A stretch of 64,000 nt of DNA, taken from contig CAWDKZ010000009.1 of the NCBI GenBank assembly GCA_963803025.1, positions 49,750 through 113,749 of the forward strand, read 5' to 3'. This document shows, piece by piece, positions 42,656 to 51,597 of the stretch. Position numbers and translations under genes: made by a program. This DNA comes from Bog-793 sp963803025. GTDB taxonomy: Bacteria > Actinomycetota > Acidimicrobiia > Acidimicrobiales > Bog-793. Under the pieces are notes generated by a model, which saw only the letters and a program-made list of their open reading frames with translations, did no database searches and was not told where the DNA came from. How positions within the stretch are numbered: the first letter of the stretch is position 1; each line of letters begins with the position of its first letter.

Positions 42656-44172
42656 CGCCGATCACCGCCTTCTCCCGTCTGACCTTGTGCCCGCAGAACA
42701 GCCGCGAGGAGCGCATTCGCCTTGTGGACGGTCTCGGCCTGTTCCGTCGCAGGCTCGGAGTTGTAGACGACGCCGGCGCCCGCCTGGACGGTGAGCGCAC
42801 CTGACGCGCAGAGCAAGGTGCGGATGATGATCGCCATGTCCATGTTGCCGTCGTCACCGAGGTAGCCGATGCACCCGGCGTAGGGACCGCGGCCCCGTCC
42901 CTCGAGCTCGGCGATGATCTCCATCGCGCGCACCTTCGGCGCCCCGGTCACCGTCCCGGCCGGGAACACGGCGCGCAGGGCGTCGACGGTGTCGACGTGT
43001 GGCGAGAGTCGCCCGCGCACCTGCGAGACCATGTGCATGACGTGGGAGTACCTCTCCACCGCCCGAAAGAGGTCCACCCGAACGGTGCCGACCTCGGCGA
43101 CCCGCCCGACGTCGTTGCGGGCGAGGTCGACGAGCATCAGGTGCTCGGCGTTCTCCTTCGGGTCGGCGAGCAGTTCGGCGACGAGGCGCTCGTCCTCGGC
43201 CGGCCCGGATCCCCGCGGTCGCGTGCCGGCGATCGGCCGGACGACGAGCTCCCGATCCCGAATCCGCGCGAGCGCCTCGGGTGAACTGCCGACGAGCGCC
43301 CGGCCGTCGTGCTCGAAGTAGAAGAGGTACGGGGAGGGATTCAGCAGCCGCAGTTCCTGATAGATCGCGAACGGGTCGATGTCGAGCTCCGCCCGGAAGC
43401 GCTGGGAGACCACGACCTGCTGGCAATCGCCAGCCTCGATGTACTCCTTCACGCGCGCGACGGCGCGCTCGTATGCGGCCGCCGGACGTTCTGGCTCGAC
43501 GGTCACCGAGCCCGACCCGGGCGGGCGCGGCGCGTTCGGCGGCGCGGGCGGCGCGGCGACGCTGATCTCGTGAACGACCGACTCGATCTCGCGGGCCGCC
43601 CTGGCGTAGGCGACCCGGGGATCAGCGAACGCCTCGATCACCGACTCCACGATCACGTGCACGACCTCGAGGCGGTGGTCGAAGGCGACGATCGTGCCGC
43701 ATCGCACGAAGAGCGCGTCCGGGAATCCGTCGGGCGAGCTCATCACCGGGACACGCGGCTCGCTGAGGTGGACGGTCTCGTAGGAAAGGAAGCCGACGAG
43801 TCCGCTGATGAAGGGCGGGGCGTCGTCGAACGACGATCCCGCGCGGGCTGCGAGACCGCGGCGCAGCTCGTCGTACGGATCGCCGTGATCCTCGCCGAAT
43901 GACCACTCCACGACGGGAACGCCGCCGCAACCGAGGAACGTCCAGCGATCCCGCTCGTCGTCGTGTGCCACGGACTCGAAGAGAAAGGCGCCGCCCGGGC
44001 GGCGCCGCAGCGCGGTGAACGCGGCGACGGGCGTGATGTCGCCCGTGGGGACGACCGTTCTGACGATCGTGGTGCACGCGACACTCTGAGGTTGCGCCCC
44101 CCGACCGAACGCTGCGCGGTCGGGAACGAGACTCAGCTCAGAGTTGCCAAAGGCACCTCGCCACCGACGCAC
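42652..44172 (-). CDS. trpE: Anthranilate synthase component I
   Basis: TrpE makes anthranilate from chorismate. Up to 506 aa, it shows the N-terminal FLFESVAHDDERDRWTFLG (the LLES-like Trp-binding region), the chorismate-binding domain with LVGSSPEALARIRDRELVVR (GSSPE), PIAGTRPRGSG, HLMLVDLARNDVGRV, FPAGTVTGAPKVRAMEII and GAGVVYNSEPATE. The GTG at 44172 lacks a good ribosome site and the first ~35 residues lack similarity, so the true start may be a little later. It opens a seven-gene operon in which every junction overlaps or nearly overlaps, so expression is coupled. Confidence 0.93.
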
Positions 44173-44450
44173 CCTCGCGCGGCACGTTGCTTCCGGCGTT
44201 TCGCAGCGGAGCGAAGGCGTGCGTCAGATCCGACATGGCCCGGAACCTACTAAGGCTTCCCGATCAATGTCCAGTCGCGCGCCGCGCGCACCTCACGACT
44301 CGGCTGAGCATGCCGGGTTCCGGCTCCCCCGTCCTCCGCCGATCCGGGCCATTCCCCGCACTTCTCGAACCGGCGGCCACCCTCGTTGGCTCGCGACCCC
44401 GGCTCGAATTCTCCGCCGGGTCCAGGACATGACAGGTACGGTGGCCGTCG
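44173..44450. other. Divergent intergenic region between trpE and the truncated alkD gene
   Basis: It must hold the trp operon promoter. A 32-codon frame on the minus strand (44236-44138) contains a single Trp codon and no tandem Trp codons, so a classical attenuator leader is not supported. I see no clear operator or riboswitch. Confidence 0.4.
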
Positions 44451-45130
44451 ATGGACATCGGGCCCCTCGTTTCGGGCGTCGACGCCGAGCTGCGCGCCGC
44501 CGGGTCAAAGGATCGCGCCGGACGCGAGAAGGCCTACCTGAAGAGCGCGCTCGAGCACTACGGCACGCCGATGCCCGCTGTGCGATCGATCGCGCAGGCC
44601 GTCCGCCGACGCCACCCGGAGCTGGACCACGACGACCTCATCGCGCTCGTCGACGCCCTCTGGTCGGTGCCCGTGCACAAGAGGCGCATGCTCGCCGTCG
44701 CCCTGCTCGAGGTGAACGTCGAGTCCGTGCGCGCCGAGGACGTCCCGGCTCTCGAACGATTGCTGCGAGAGTCGCGAACCTGGGCCCTCGTCGACGGGCT
44801 CGCCACGTCCGTCGTCGGGCCGCTCGTCGAGCGCCAGCCGGACCTGTGCCCGGTGCTCGACCGGTGGGCAGGCGACGACGATTTCTGGTTGCGCCGGTCT
44901 GCCCTCCTCGCGCTGCTCCCCGGACTGCGCCGCGGGTCGGGCGACTTCAGGCGTTTCTCCCGCTACGCGGACTCGATGCTCGCCGAACGCGAGTTCTTCA
45001 TCCGCAAGGCCATCGGTTGGGTATTGCGTGAAACGGCGAAGAAGCGGCCGGTGCTCGTCTACGAATGGCTGCTCCCGAGGGCGCCGGCCGCCTCCGGCGT
45101 GACGCTGCGCGAGGCCGTCCGGCCGCTCGG
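44451..45130 (+). pseudogene. DNA alkylation repair protein (AlkD-type), 3' end lost at an IS junction
   Basis: About 226 residues of an AlkD-like HEAT-repeat DNA glycosylase are present: KAYLKSALEHYGTPMPAVRS, LWSVPVHKRRMLAVALLEV, RTWALVDGLATSVVGPLV, DDDFWLRRSALLALLPGL, EREFFIRKAIGWVLRE and SGVTLREAVRPL. AlkD removes alkylated bases. The frame then runs directly into the interior of an IS1634-type transposase (NTHRTLLRLGEVTELRASGQ), so only the last ~10-15 residues of the repair protein are replaced. The core may still fold, but the hybrid product is unlikely to be normal. Confidence 0.75.
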
Positions 45131-46755
45131 CAAGAACACCCACCGGACCCTGTTGCGCTTGGGCGAGGTCACCGAGCTTCGTGCCTCGGGCCAGCTCGAC
45201 CGCATCATCAACGCGCTGCGCACCTATGCCGAGGGGAACTGGTTCGAGGCCGGCGAGCTGTCGGGCGAAGGTGGCCCGAGCCTCGGAGGGGTGGCCGCCT
45301 GCCACGCCTTGTTCACGCGCCTTGGTCTCGATTCCCATTTCGACGCGGTCGGCAAGGCACGCAAGTCCTTGTCGCTCAAGGACACCGTGTTCGTGATGCT
45401 GGCCAACCGCCTGACCGAACCGAGGTCCAAGAGACGCACGATCAAGGAGTGGCTCTCGAGCAGTCGCTTTGCCGAAGGGCGTCGATGCACCAAGCCTCGA
45501 TCGTTGCTACCGGGCGATCGACGCGTTGGCCGCCTCCAAGGAGTCGACCGAGGCGCACCTTTACTCCAAGCTCTGCAACCTCACGAACCTGGACCTGCGC
45601 CTGGTCTGTTACGACCTGACCTCCTGCTACTTCGAGACCGAGGGACCGGGCGGTCCGAGGTTCCCCTCGCTCGCCTACGGCTACAGCCGCGACCACCGCA
45701 GCGACCGTCCCCAGGTCGTGATCGGACTGCTCGTCACCGGTGACGGCATCCCGATCGCCCACCACGTCTTCTCCGGCAACACGTCTGACGTCTCGAGCTT
45801 GCCGTCGATCATGGAGGACCTCCAGCAGCGCTTCGGGGTCGGCCACATCGTGCTCGTCGCCGACAGAGGCCTCATCTCAGAGGACAACCTCGCCCTGGTC
45901 GAAGCCCACGGCTTCGACCACGTACTGGCGACACGGCTGCACCACGACGAGGACGTGGCCGCAGTGCTGGAAAAGGCGAACGCCCGGGACAGTTCCTGGA
46001 TGGCGGTTCCAGAGGCGCGCAGCTTCGTGCCGAGGTCGCCCACGACGGGCGGCGCTTTGTCGTGGTGTTCTCGCCCACCCGCTATCTGAGGGACCGTGCC
46101 CGGCACCGGAGCCTGTGTGCCAGGGTCGAAGACGGCCTCATCGCGCTAGAGGCAAGGGTGCGCTCGGGCCGTCTCGTCGACCCGGCCAAGATCGGTGCGG
46201 CCGCCGACCGGGTCCTCCGTGACTCGGGAGTGGGCCGGTGCTTCACCACGACGGTCAAGAAGGGCCACTTCTCCTGGGACTTCGACGAGAAGGCAAGGCG
46301 TTACGACGAGGAACTGCTCTGCGGTCGCTATGTGATCACGACATCGCTCGACGCCTCCGAGGGTCAACTGCGCCCAGGTGCTGCGCTACTACCGCAGCCT
46401 GCAGAACGTCGAAGCCAGGTTCAGGGTCACCAAAGACTTCCTGGCGCTGCGGCCTGTCTTCCATTGGACCGAGAACCGTGTGAGGGGCCACATCGCCCTG
46501 TGCATCCTGGCGGCGACGATTGAGGCAGTCATGACCAAGGACCTCGCCGCCGCCAAGGTGATGGACCCGGACCTTGCCTTTCAGCACATGACACCTCGCC
46601 GGGCGCTCGCCGAGCTCGCCGAGGTACGCCTCGAGCTAGTCAGCGCCGGCGAGCGCGACATCGAGCTCGTAAGCAGGCCGACTCCACTCCAGGCCAGGGT
46701 GCTCCAAGCCTCGGTGTGGACACCTCCACCCTGGGCCAACGCCACAATCGCCTGA
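45131..46755 (+). pseudogene. IS1634-family transposase, 5'-truncated and frameshifted
   Basis: Pieces of one transposase follow in changing frames: N-terminal LLRLGEVTELRASGQ to RRTIKEWL (to ~45455), catalytic LRLVCYDLTSCYFETEGP, DRPQVVIGLLVTGDGIPI and VLVADRGLISEDNLALVE (45485-46050), then a third frame (DEKARRYDEELLCGRYVITT, to ~46350), then LQNVEARFRVTKDFL to the end. At least three frameshifts and loss of the first ~35 residues make it inactive. The C-terminus is homologous to the fragment at 1-425. No intact inverted repeats were found. Confidence 0.8.
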
Positions 46756-46776
46756 GCTGGGCGAACAGATCCCGCA

Positions 46777-47150
46777 GTGGAAATAATCCTTCTCCGCGCC
46801 CCCCTATCTACCTGGACTTACGCGATTCACCCGCCAAAGTCCAGCGAGAAGACCGAAACGGGAAACGAGGACGACGAAGCCGACGACGAGTCAGCAGTGC
46901 TGGGGACGATCGTCCTCGACGGCAAGATACTTGGGGCGCGAGGATCGACCAAAGCCCTGCGGTGCACCTCCTCTCGGCGATGATCCACGCCCCAGGCGCG
47001 TCGATCGCCCAGCGGGAGGTCGACTAGAAGACGAAGCAGATCACCGGCTTTCGCCCACTGCTCTGCGGTCTCGACTTGAAGGGCGTTGTCGTGCCGCAGA
47101 CGCGATGCACGCGCAGCGCGAGCATGCTCGCTTCGTGCTCGGAAGAAGCG
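46777..47150 (+). pseudogene. ISAs1-family transposase remnant
   Basis: Fragments in two frames match the catalytic start of ISAs1 transposases: GTIVLDGKILGARGS (first Asp), VHLLSAMIHAPGASIAQREVD, then an in-frame stop, KTKQITGFRPLLCGLDLKG, and a frameshifted TQREHA-like segment. It is too degraded to be active. Confidence 0.6.
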
Positions 47151-47596
47151 CAGATCGAGGAGCGCCTGGCCGGAGTGCCCGGAACAGTGGCCGGTCTTGC
47201 CCGAAAGCTGCTGGTCCGCTGCCGGGAGCTCACCGTGTGGGCCAACGAGCTCGAGTGCGAGATCACGGTGATTGTCCGAAGGTTAGGGGTCTACAGGTGC
47301 TCGTGAAACTCGACCCAAGCGCCACGCCATACCCCGATGAACCGGGGCGTTCGCCTGAACAGAAACGGGTCTGCCTTCGCGTCGAACCCTGGCCCGACCC
47401 GGTGATCGACGAGGTCGGTCACGACCCGCGATCGGCCTGCCTGAATGCAGGGAGTCGACTCGCTGGTCCCGCCTGGAACGCTAACGTCCCTGGAATGCCG
47501 CCGGCTGACCTTCCATATAAGCCTCGAGGGCTTCGACTCGGTAGCAACGGCTCCGCCCGGGGGGTCTGGCCGGTATTGTTTGCAGCCTCGTTCGAC
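47151..47596. other. Patchwork of gene fragments, no intact gene
   Basis: 47155-47285 encodes VPGTVAGLARKLLVRCRELT and WANELECEITVIVRRLG on the plus strand, which resembles the middle of an IS110 transposase. From ~47298 a short frame reads VLVKLDPSATPYPDEPGR, then CLRVEPWPDPVIDEVGHDPR before it is lost; I do not recognise its parent. No start, stop or promoter is convincing here. Confidence 0.4.
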
Positions 47597-49099
47597 TCAC
47601 ACTCTGGTCATCGTGCCTTCCCAAGTCCCGACCTTCGACTGCTTCATTTCCTCGGCGCTGAACCAGTGCGTGGTCACGGACTTCGTCTCCGTGTAAAAGG
47701 CAATGCCATCCCGGCCCATGGCGTGCAAGTCACCGAAGAAACTCGCCTTGTGTCCGCTGAACGGGAAGACCGAGATCGGCACCGGAATGCCAACGTTGAT
47801 CCCGACCATCCCAGCGTGTGTCCGTCTTGCGAACTCGCGCGAGTAGTACCCGTTCAGCGTGAAGATCGCGGAGCCATTGGCGAACTCACTCGAATTCGCC
47901 ACCTCCAGACCCTCCTCGAATCCCGCGACTCGCTTCATGCACAGCACCGGCCCGAAGATCTCGTCGATCCCCACACGCATGTCCGGCGCGACGTGGTCGA
48001 ACACGGTCGCACCGACGAAATACCCCTTCTCGTAACCGGGAACGACCGCATTCCGTCCGTCGAGCACGAGCTTCGCACCTTCAGACACGCCCTTTTCGAT
48101 CCAGTCCAAGACAAAGCGACGGTGCTCTTCTGTGACCAGAGGCCCAAGCTCGGTGGTCGGCTCCCATGCTGGTCCCATCTTCAAGTTCTTCCCAATCTCG
48201 ACGACGGCTTCGATCAGCTCGTCGGCGATCGGGTCCTCAACGCACACGACCGGCAGGGCCATGCAGCGCTGGCCGGCGCAGCCGAACGCCGAGTTGACGA
48301 TGCGTGCGGCCGTCGGCCGGATCGGGGCGTCGCGGAGAACGAGCGCGTGGTTCTTCGCCTCGGTCAGGCACTGCACGCGCTTGCCGGCGGCGGTTGCGGT
48401 CGCGTAAATGTGCCTACCGGTTGCAGTCGAGCCGACGAAGGACACGCCGCGAATGTCCGGGTGCGTGAGCAGGATCTCAGCCTCCGACCGGGAGCAGGTG
48501 ACCGTGTTCAGCACGCCCTTGGGCAAACCCGCCTCGGCCAGCAACTCCGTCATCCGAATCGCCGTCTGCGGAGCCCAGCTCGCGGCCTTAAGCACGAATG
48601 TGTTCCCGGTCGTGACTGCAAGAGGGATCATCCAACCCATCGGTATCATCGCCGGAAAGTTGAACGGCACGATTCCGGCGAAGACGCCCAGCGGCTCGCG
48701 GTAGCTGACGGTGTCATAGCCGGTGGAGACGCTCATCAGGCTGTCGCCCTGCATAGTGACGGGTAGAGCGCACGCGAGCTCCACGACCTCAATGGCCTTC
48801 AGCACGTCGCCGCGCGCCTCGGCCAGGTTCTTGCCCATCTCTTTCGCGAGCAGGACGGCGAGCTCGTTGAGCTCGCGCTCGACCAGCTGCTTGAACTGGA
48901 ACATGACCTGCACGCGCGCCGGGAGCGGCGTGTCACGCCAGGCTGGATAGGCGGCCGCTGCAGCAGCGACCGCCTCATTCACCTCAGCCGCAGTGCACTT
49001 TGGCGCTTCAGCCATCACCTCGCCGGTGCTCGAGTTGGTCACCGGCATATATTCGCTGCTCTCGGTGTCCCGCCACTCACGTCGAAAAGAAGTCGCCAT
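47597..49099 (-). CDS. CoA-acylating methylmalonate-semialdehyde dehydrogenase-like (MmsA/IolA)
   Basis: This 500-aa aldehyde dehydrogenase family member would oxidise methylmalonate or malonate semialdehyde to an acyl-CoA with NAD, as in valine and inositol catabolism. It shows VTNSSTGEVMAEAPKCTAAE, FAGIVPFNFPAMIPMGWMIP, the Gly-rich VSFVGSTATGRHIYATA, LTEAKNHALVL and the catalytic Cys in FGCAGQRCMALPV; GCAGQRCMA is typical of MmsA. The catalytic Glu of ordinary ALDHs is replaced, as expected for CoA-acylating enzymes. ATG 49099 or an in-frame TTG at 49105 could start it. It heads the polyol-type catabolic set with the transaldolase-like and SDR genes. Confidence 0.92.
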   Translation of the reverse strand: MATSFRREWRDTESSEYMPVTNSSTGEVMAEAPKCTAAEVNEAVAAAAAAYPAWRDTPLPARVQVMFQFKQLVERELNELAVLLAKEMGKNLAEARGDVLKAIEVVELACALPVTMQGDSLMSVSTGYDTVSYREPLGVFAGIVPFNFPAMIPMGWMIPLAVTTGNTFVLKAASWAPQTAIRMTELLAEAGLPKGVLNTVTCSRSEAEILLTHPDIRGVSFVGSTATGRHIYATATAAGKRVQCLTEAKNHALVLRDAPIRPTAARIVNSAFGCAGQRCMALPVVCVEDPIADELIEAVVEIGKNLKMGPAWEPTTELGPLVTEEHRRFVLDWIEKGVSEGAKLVLDGRNAVVPGYEKGYFVGATVFDHVAPDMRVGIDEIFGPVLCMKRVAGFEEGLEVANSSEFANGSAIFTLNGYYSREFARRTHAGMVGINVGIPVPISVFPFSGHKASFFGDLHAMGRDGIAFYTETKSVTTHWFSAEEMKQSKVGTWEGTMTRV

Positions 49100-49444
49100 C
49101 CACAAAAAACTGCAGCCTCCTCGGTGTCACGGCATGTCCCTTCATGAAGCTCAAGTCCAGGCTCAACTCTTCCATCGCTAGCACAAGTTCCGTCAGATGG
49201 TTATATTGTCACTATACTTCAGTTTTTCTGCTTCATGCTCATTGTGAAGAGCCACTAACCGCTTCGGGAGGCTCGTACCTGGGTGGCGTTGACCCTGGGG
49301 GCGAAGCAATCTGGCGCCGCCATACCAGTAGACCTGAGCCTCACATGAGGAGGCTGTCACCTGTTCCGGGACCGCGTTCCCAGACGTCTAGTCGGGCTAC
49401 ACGGGGCCCGCTTGCGCCGAGGTTGCTTAGTCCCTTAACAGGCG
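49100..49444. other. Intergenic region with lower GC upstream of the MmsA-like gene
   Basis: It contains no gene I can support. AT-rich sequence around 49195-49240 stands out. GTTATATTGTCACTATAC at 49200-49217 is an imperfect inverted repeat and may be an operator or promoter for the minus-strand dehydrogenase. Confidence 0.4.
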
Positions 49445-50584
49445 CTATTTGACATCGGGGTTCGGCAAGATGAAGTCGCGGATCACAGCGACGAGCTCCT
49501 GGTACGACTGGATGAAAGCGCGAAGCGTCCGGACCGTGGCTCCGTAGGAGTCGAACTCCTCGGGCGTCATGCCGTCGAGGTCGTAGGCGGCCCTGAAGTC
49601 GGGGAAGCTGCGATAGAGCTCCTCGAGGATCTTCTCGGGGACAGGGTCGTCCATATGCGGCACGACCTCGATGTCCGACTCGTTGAAAAGGCGCTGCCAC
49701 GCGTGCGGGATCGTCATCGAGATGTCGCCGCCTATGAGCTCGGTCCAGTGGAGGCGGCTGCGGTAGGCGGCGGCGAGCAGCCTTGTCCGGTAGCCGCGTT
49801 CGCGGTAGATGCCGTAGGCCTTCTTGAGACAGGCGATGCCGGCCCAATGCACGATGCCTGGGTCGACCAGGACACCGTCGCGCTTTACGAGCACCTGCAT
49901 CCAGTCGTCGAGGCGGCCAACCATCATCGTGCAGACCGGCACCGTCGTCGAGGTGTCCTCGCCCGCGGCCTGCGGCGGCGTACCAGCCCGCGCTCGACCG
50001 CCTCGGCCACGGCGAGCGCCTGGGGCACGGTGAAGCAGACCGTCGCGGTGATCGGAGATGCCGGCGGCCGTCACGTCTTCGATCGCTTGTACCCCCGCTC
50101 GGGTGACCGGGATCTTCACCTGTATGTTGGGCGCCAGAGCGCCGAACCGGACGGCTTGCTCGGTGATGCGGGCGGCATCACGGTAGAACTTCGGGTCCGT
50201 CTGGATCGAGAGGTAGCCCTTTGTGCCGTGCTCACGCTCGAAGACCGGCAGCAACAGCTCGGCACCGCGGACCGCCATTTCCTCGTTGAGCTTCCAAGTG
50301 ACCTCGTCCTCTGTCCAGGTCTGGTTCTCGGCGACGATCTCGGCGATGCGGTCGCGCCACAGGTGCATCTCCTTCTTCAGCACTTCGCCGATGATGGTCG
50401 GGTTGCTCGTCGCGCCGACCGCTCCGCGTTCGATCGCGTAGGTCAGTTCCTCGACCGAGCAGGAGTCGTTCCAGTAGTCGGTCGCTGTCGTCGAAGCTGT
50501 CTTGTACAACGCGCCCTTGGCAGCAGCTCCGTTGTCACGCTCCGATAGCGACGCTTCAGAGGAGCTTGGTGCTGTGATCGACAT
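49445..50584 (-). CDS. Transaldolase family protein with a compensated double frameshift
   Basis: The 379-aa frame shows transaldolase-family motifs: DYWNDSCSVEELTYAIERG, VGATSNPTIIGEVLKKE, GYLSIQTDPKFYRD and NIQVKIPVTRAGVQAIEDV with the Schiff-base Lys. VPCTMMVGRLDDWMQVLV-like sequence (VCTMMVGRLDDWMQ) follows. Between AAGIS and AAGEDT (about 50065 to 49975) the frame reads Arg/Gly-rich nonsense, while the shifted frame reads ITATVCFTVPQALAVAEAV, the expected barrel strand. Thus one extra base near 50065 and a compensating shift near 49980 replace ~30 residues. The enzyme is therefore likely impaired, unless these are sequencing errors. Confidence 0.75.
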   Translation of the reverse strand: MSITAPSSSEASLSERDNGAAAKGALYKTASTTATDYWNDSCSVEELTYAIERGAVGATSNPTIIGEVLKKEMHLWRDRIAEIVAENQTWTEDEVTWKLNEEMAVRGAELLLPVFEREHGTKGYLSIQTDPKFYRDAARITEQAVRFGALAPNIQVKIPVTRAGVQAIEDVTAAGISDHRDGLLHRAPGARRGRGGRARAGTPPQAAGEDTSTTVPVCTMMVGRLDDWMQVLVKRDGVLVDPGIVHWAGIACLKKAYGIYRERGYRTRLLAAAYRSRLHWTELIGGDISMTIPHAWQRLFNESDIEVVPHMDDPVPEKILEELYRSFPDFRAAYDLDGMTPEEFDSYGATVRTLRAFIQSYQELVAVIRDFILPNPDVK

Positions 50585-50603
50585 TTGGTCTCCTCGTCTC
50601 AGG

Positions 50604-51389
50604 TCATTGGGTTGCGGTCAGGCCGCCATCGATCGTGAGAATCTGGCCGGTGATGAACGACGAGGCATCAGAACAGAACAGCAGCACTGCCCCGATCAGG
50701 TCCTCGATCTCTCCGACACGTTTCAAGGGAACGCGACCAACGAGCTCCGCCTTGAACTTGGGGTCGTCGAGCAGCATCGCAACCTGTGGTGTGTCCACGA
50801 ACGTCGGCGCGATCGTGTTGACCGTAATGCCGTACTTGGCCCACTCGGTGGCCCACTGGCGGGTCAGCGCGTTGATGGCCCCTTTGGCGGCTACATAGGC
50901 CGCGTAGCCGAGGTTGATCCCGAGCTGGCCGCGCACCGACGAAATGTTGAGGACACGACCGCCACGTCCACCTCGGATCATCGCGGACACCGCCGCTTGC
51001 GTCGCGACCACCGTGCTCGACAGGTTCAGCTTCAGGATCCAGTTCCAGTCCGACGACGGGTAATCCTCCGTGGGGTGTAACGCCTTGCCGGCGCCACCGC
51101 CGACCGCGTTGACAATGATGTCCAGTCTCTCGAAGCGATCAACCGTGTTGGCCACGGCCTGTTCCACTTCGGCCTGCTTGGTCACATCAGCTGTAATCGC
51201 AAGGGCTTCCGAGCCCGCGGCCCGCACGGCGGCCGCCGCCGCCTCGGCCTTCTCCGTCGTGCGATCAACGATCACCACAGTCGCGCCGGCGGCGGCCAGC
51301 CCGGCGCTGACCGCCGCACCAATAGCTCCGCCGCCTCCCGGCACGATGGCCACGCGACCGGTAAGGCTGAATATCCTGGGCTGATTCAT
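50604..51389 (-). CDS. Short-chain dehydrogenase/reductase (SDR)
   Basis: This 261-aa classical SDR shows a cofactor motif PGGGGAIGAAVSAGLAAAGA (TGxxxGxG with Pro in place of Thr), DRTTEKAE, ADVTKQAEVEQAV, NAVGGG, the catalytic Ser in VLNISSVRGQLG and YxxxK in YAAYVAAKGAINAL. The ending ITGQILTIDGGLTATQ is typical. ATG 51389 has AAGGAG 6 bp upstream. It resembles gluconate or sugar-alcohol dehydrogenases; the substrate is unknown. It lies 19 bp from the transaldolase-like gene, so the two form an operon. Confidence 0.9.
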   Translation of the reverse strand: MNQPRIFSLTGRVAIVPGGGGAIGAAVSAGLAAAGATVVIVDRTTEKAEAAAAAVRAAGSEALAITADVTKQAEVEQAVANTVDRFERLDIIVNAVGGGAGKALHPTEDYPSSDWNWILKLNLSSTVVATQAAVSAMIRGGRGGRVLNISSVRGQLGINLGYAAYVAAKGAINALTRQWATEWAKYGITVNTIAPTFVDTPQVAMLLDDPKFKAELVGRVPLKRVGEIEDLIGAVLLFCSDASSFITGQILTIDGGLTATQ

Positions 51390-51458
51390 GCGGCTCCTTG
51401 TTGGAAAGTACATGCTCATCGTGTTAAGCCTACCGCGCGAGCATCGCTGTCGTCCCAC

Positions 51459-51469
51459 TTGTCCGACAA
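51459..51469. promoter_or_regulatory. Perfect palindrome TTGTCCGACAA, candidate GntR-type operator
   Basis: TTGTC-C-GACAA is 70 bp upstream of the SDR start and beside an AT-rich stretch (CTATTCTATAATAACTCC). It fits the loose FadR-subfamily consensus (xTGTxxxACAx) of GntR regulators. A broken GntR gene lies at 63072. Binding is inferred. Confidence 0.45.
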
Positions 51470-51589
51470 ACTATTCTATAATAACTCCATAACGATTGGC
51501 TACTAAAGGATACCGCCTGTCCGTCCCACCGTCAAAAGCAGTACGGTCAACAGCGGATAGTGTCTTGAGGTCTACTGGAATGGCGCGTT

Positions 51590-51597
51590 GCGAACCC
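51590..51597. repeat. 8-bp target duplication GCGAACCC, left copy (IS66)
   Basis: GCGAACCC is repeated exactly at 53193-53200, immediately outside the IS66 ends. Eight bp is the usual IS66 duplication. Confidence 0.85.

Noticed and set aside
44138..44236. 32-codon ORF upstream of trpE as a Trp attenuator leader
   Set aside because: It has one Trp codon, no tandem Trp codons and no clear pair of competing hairpins.
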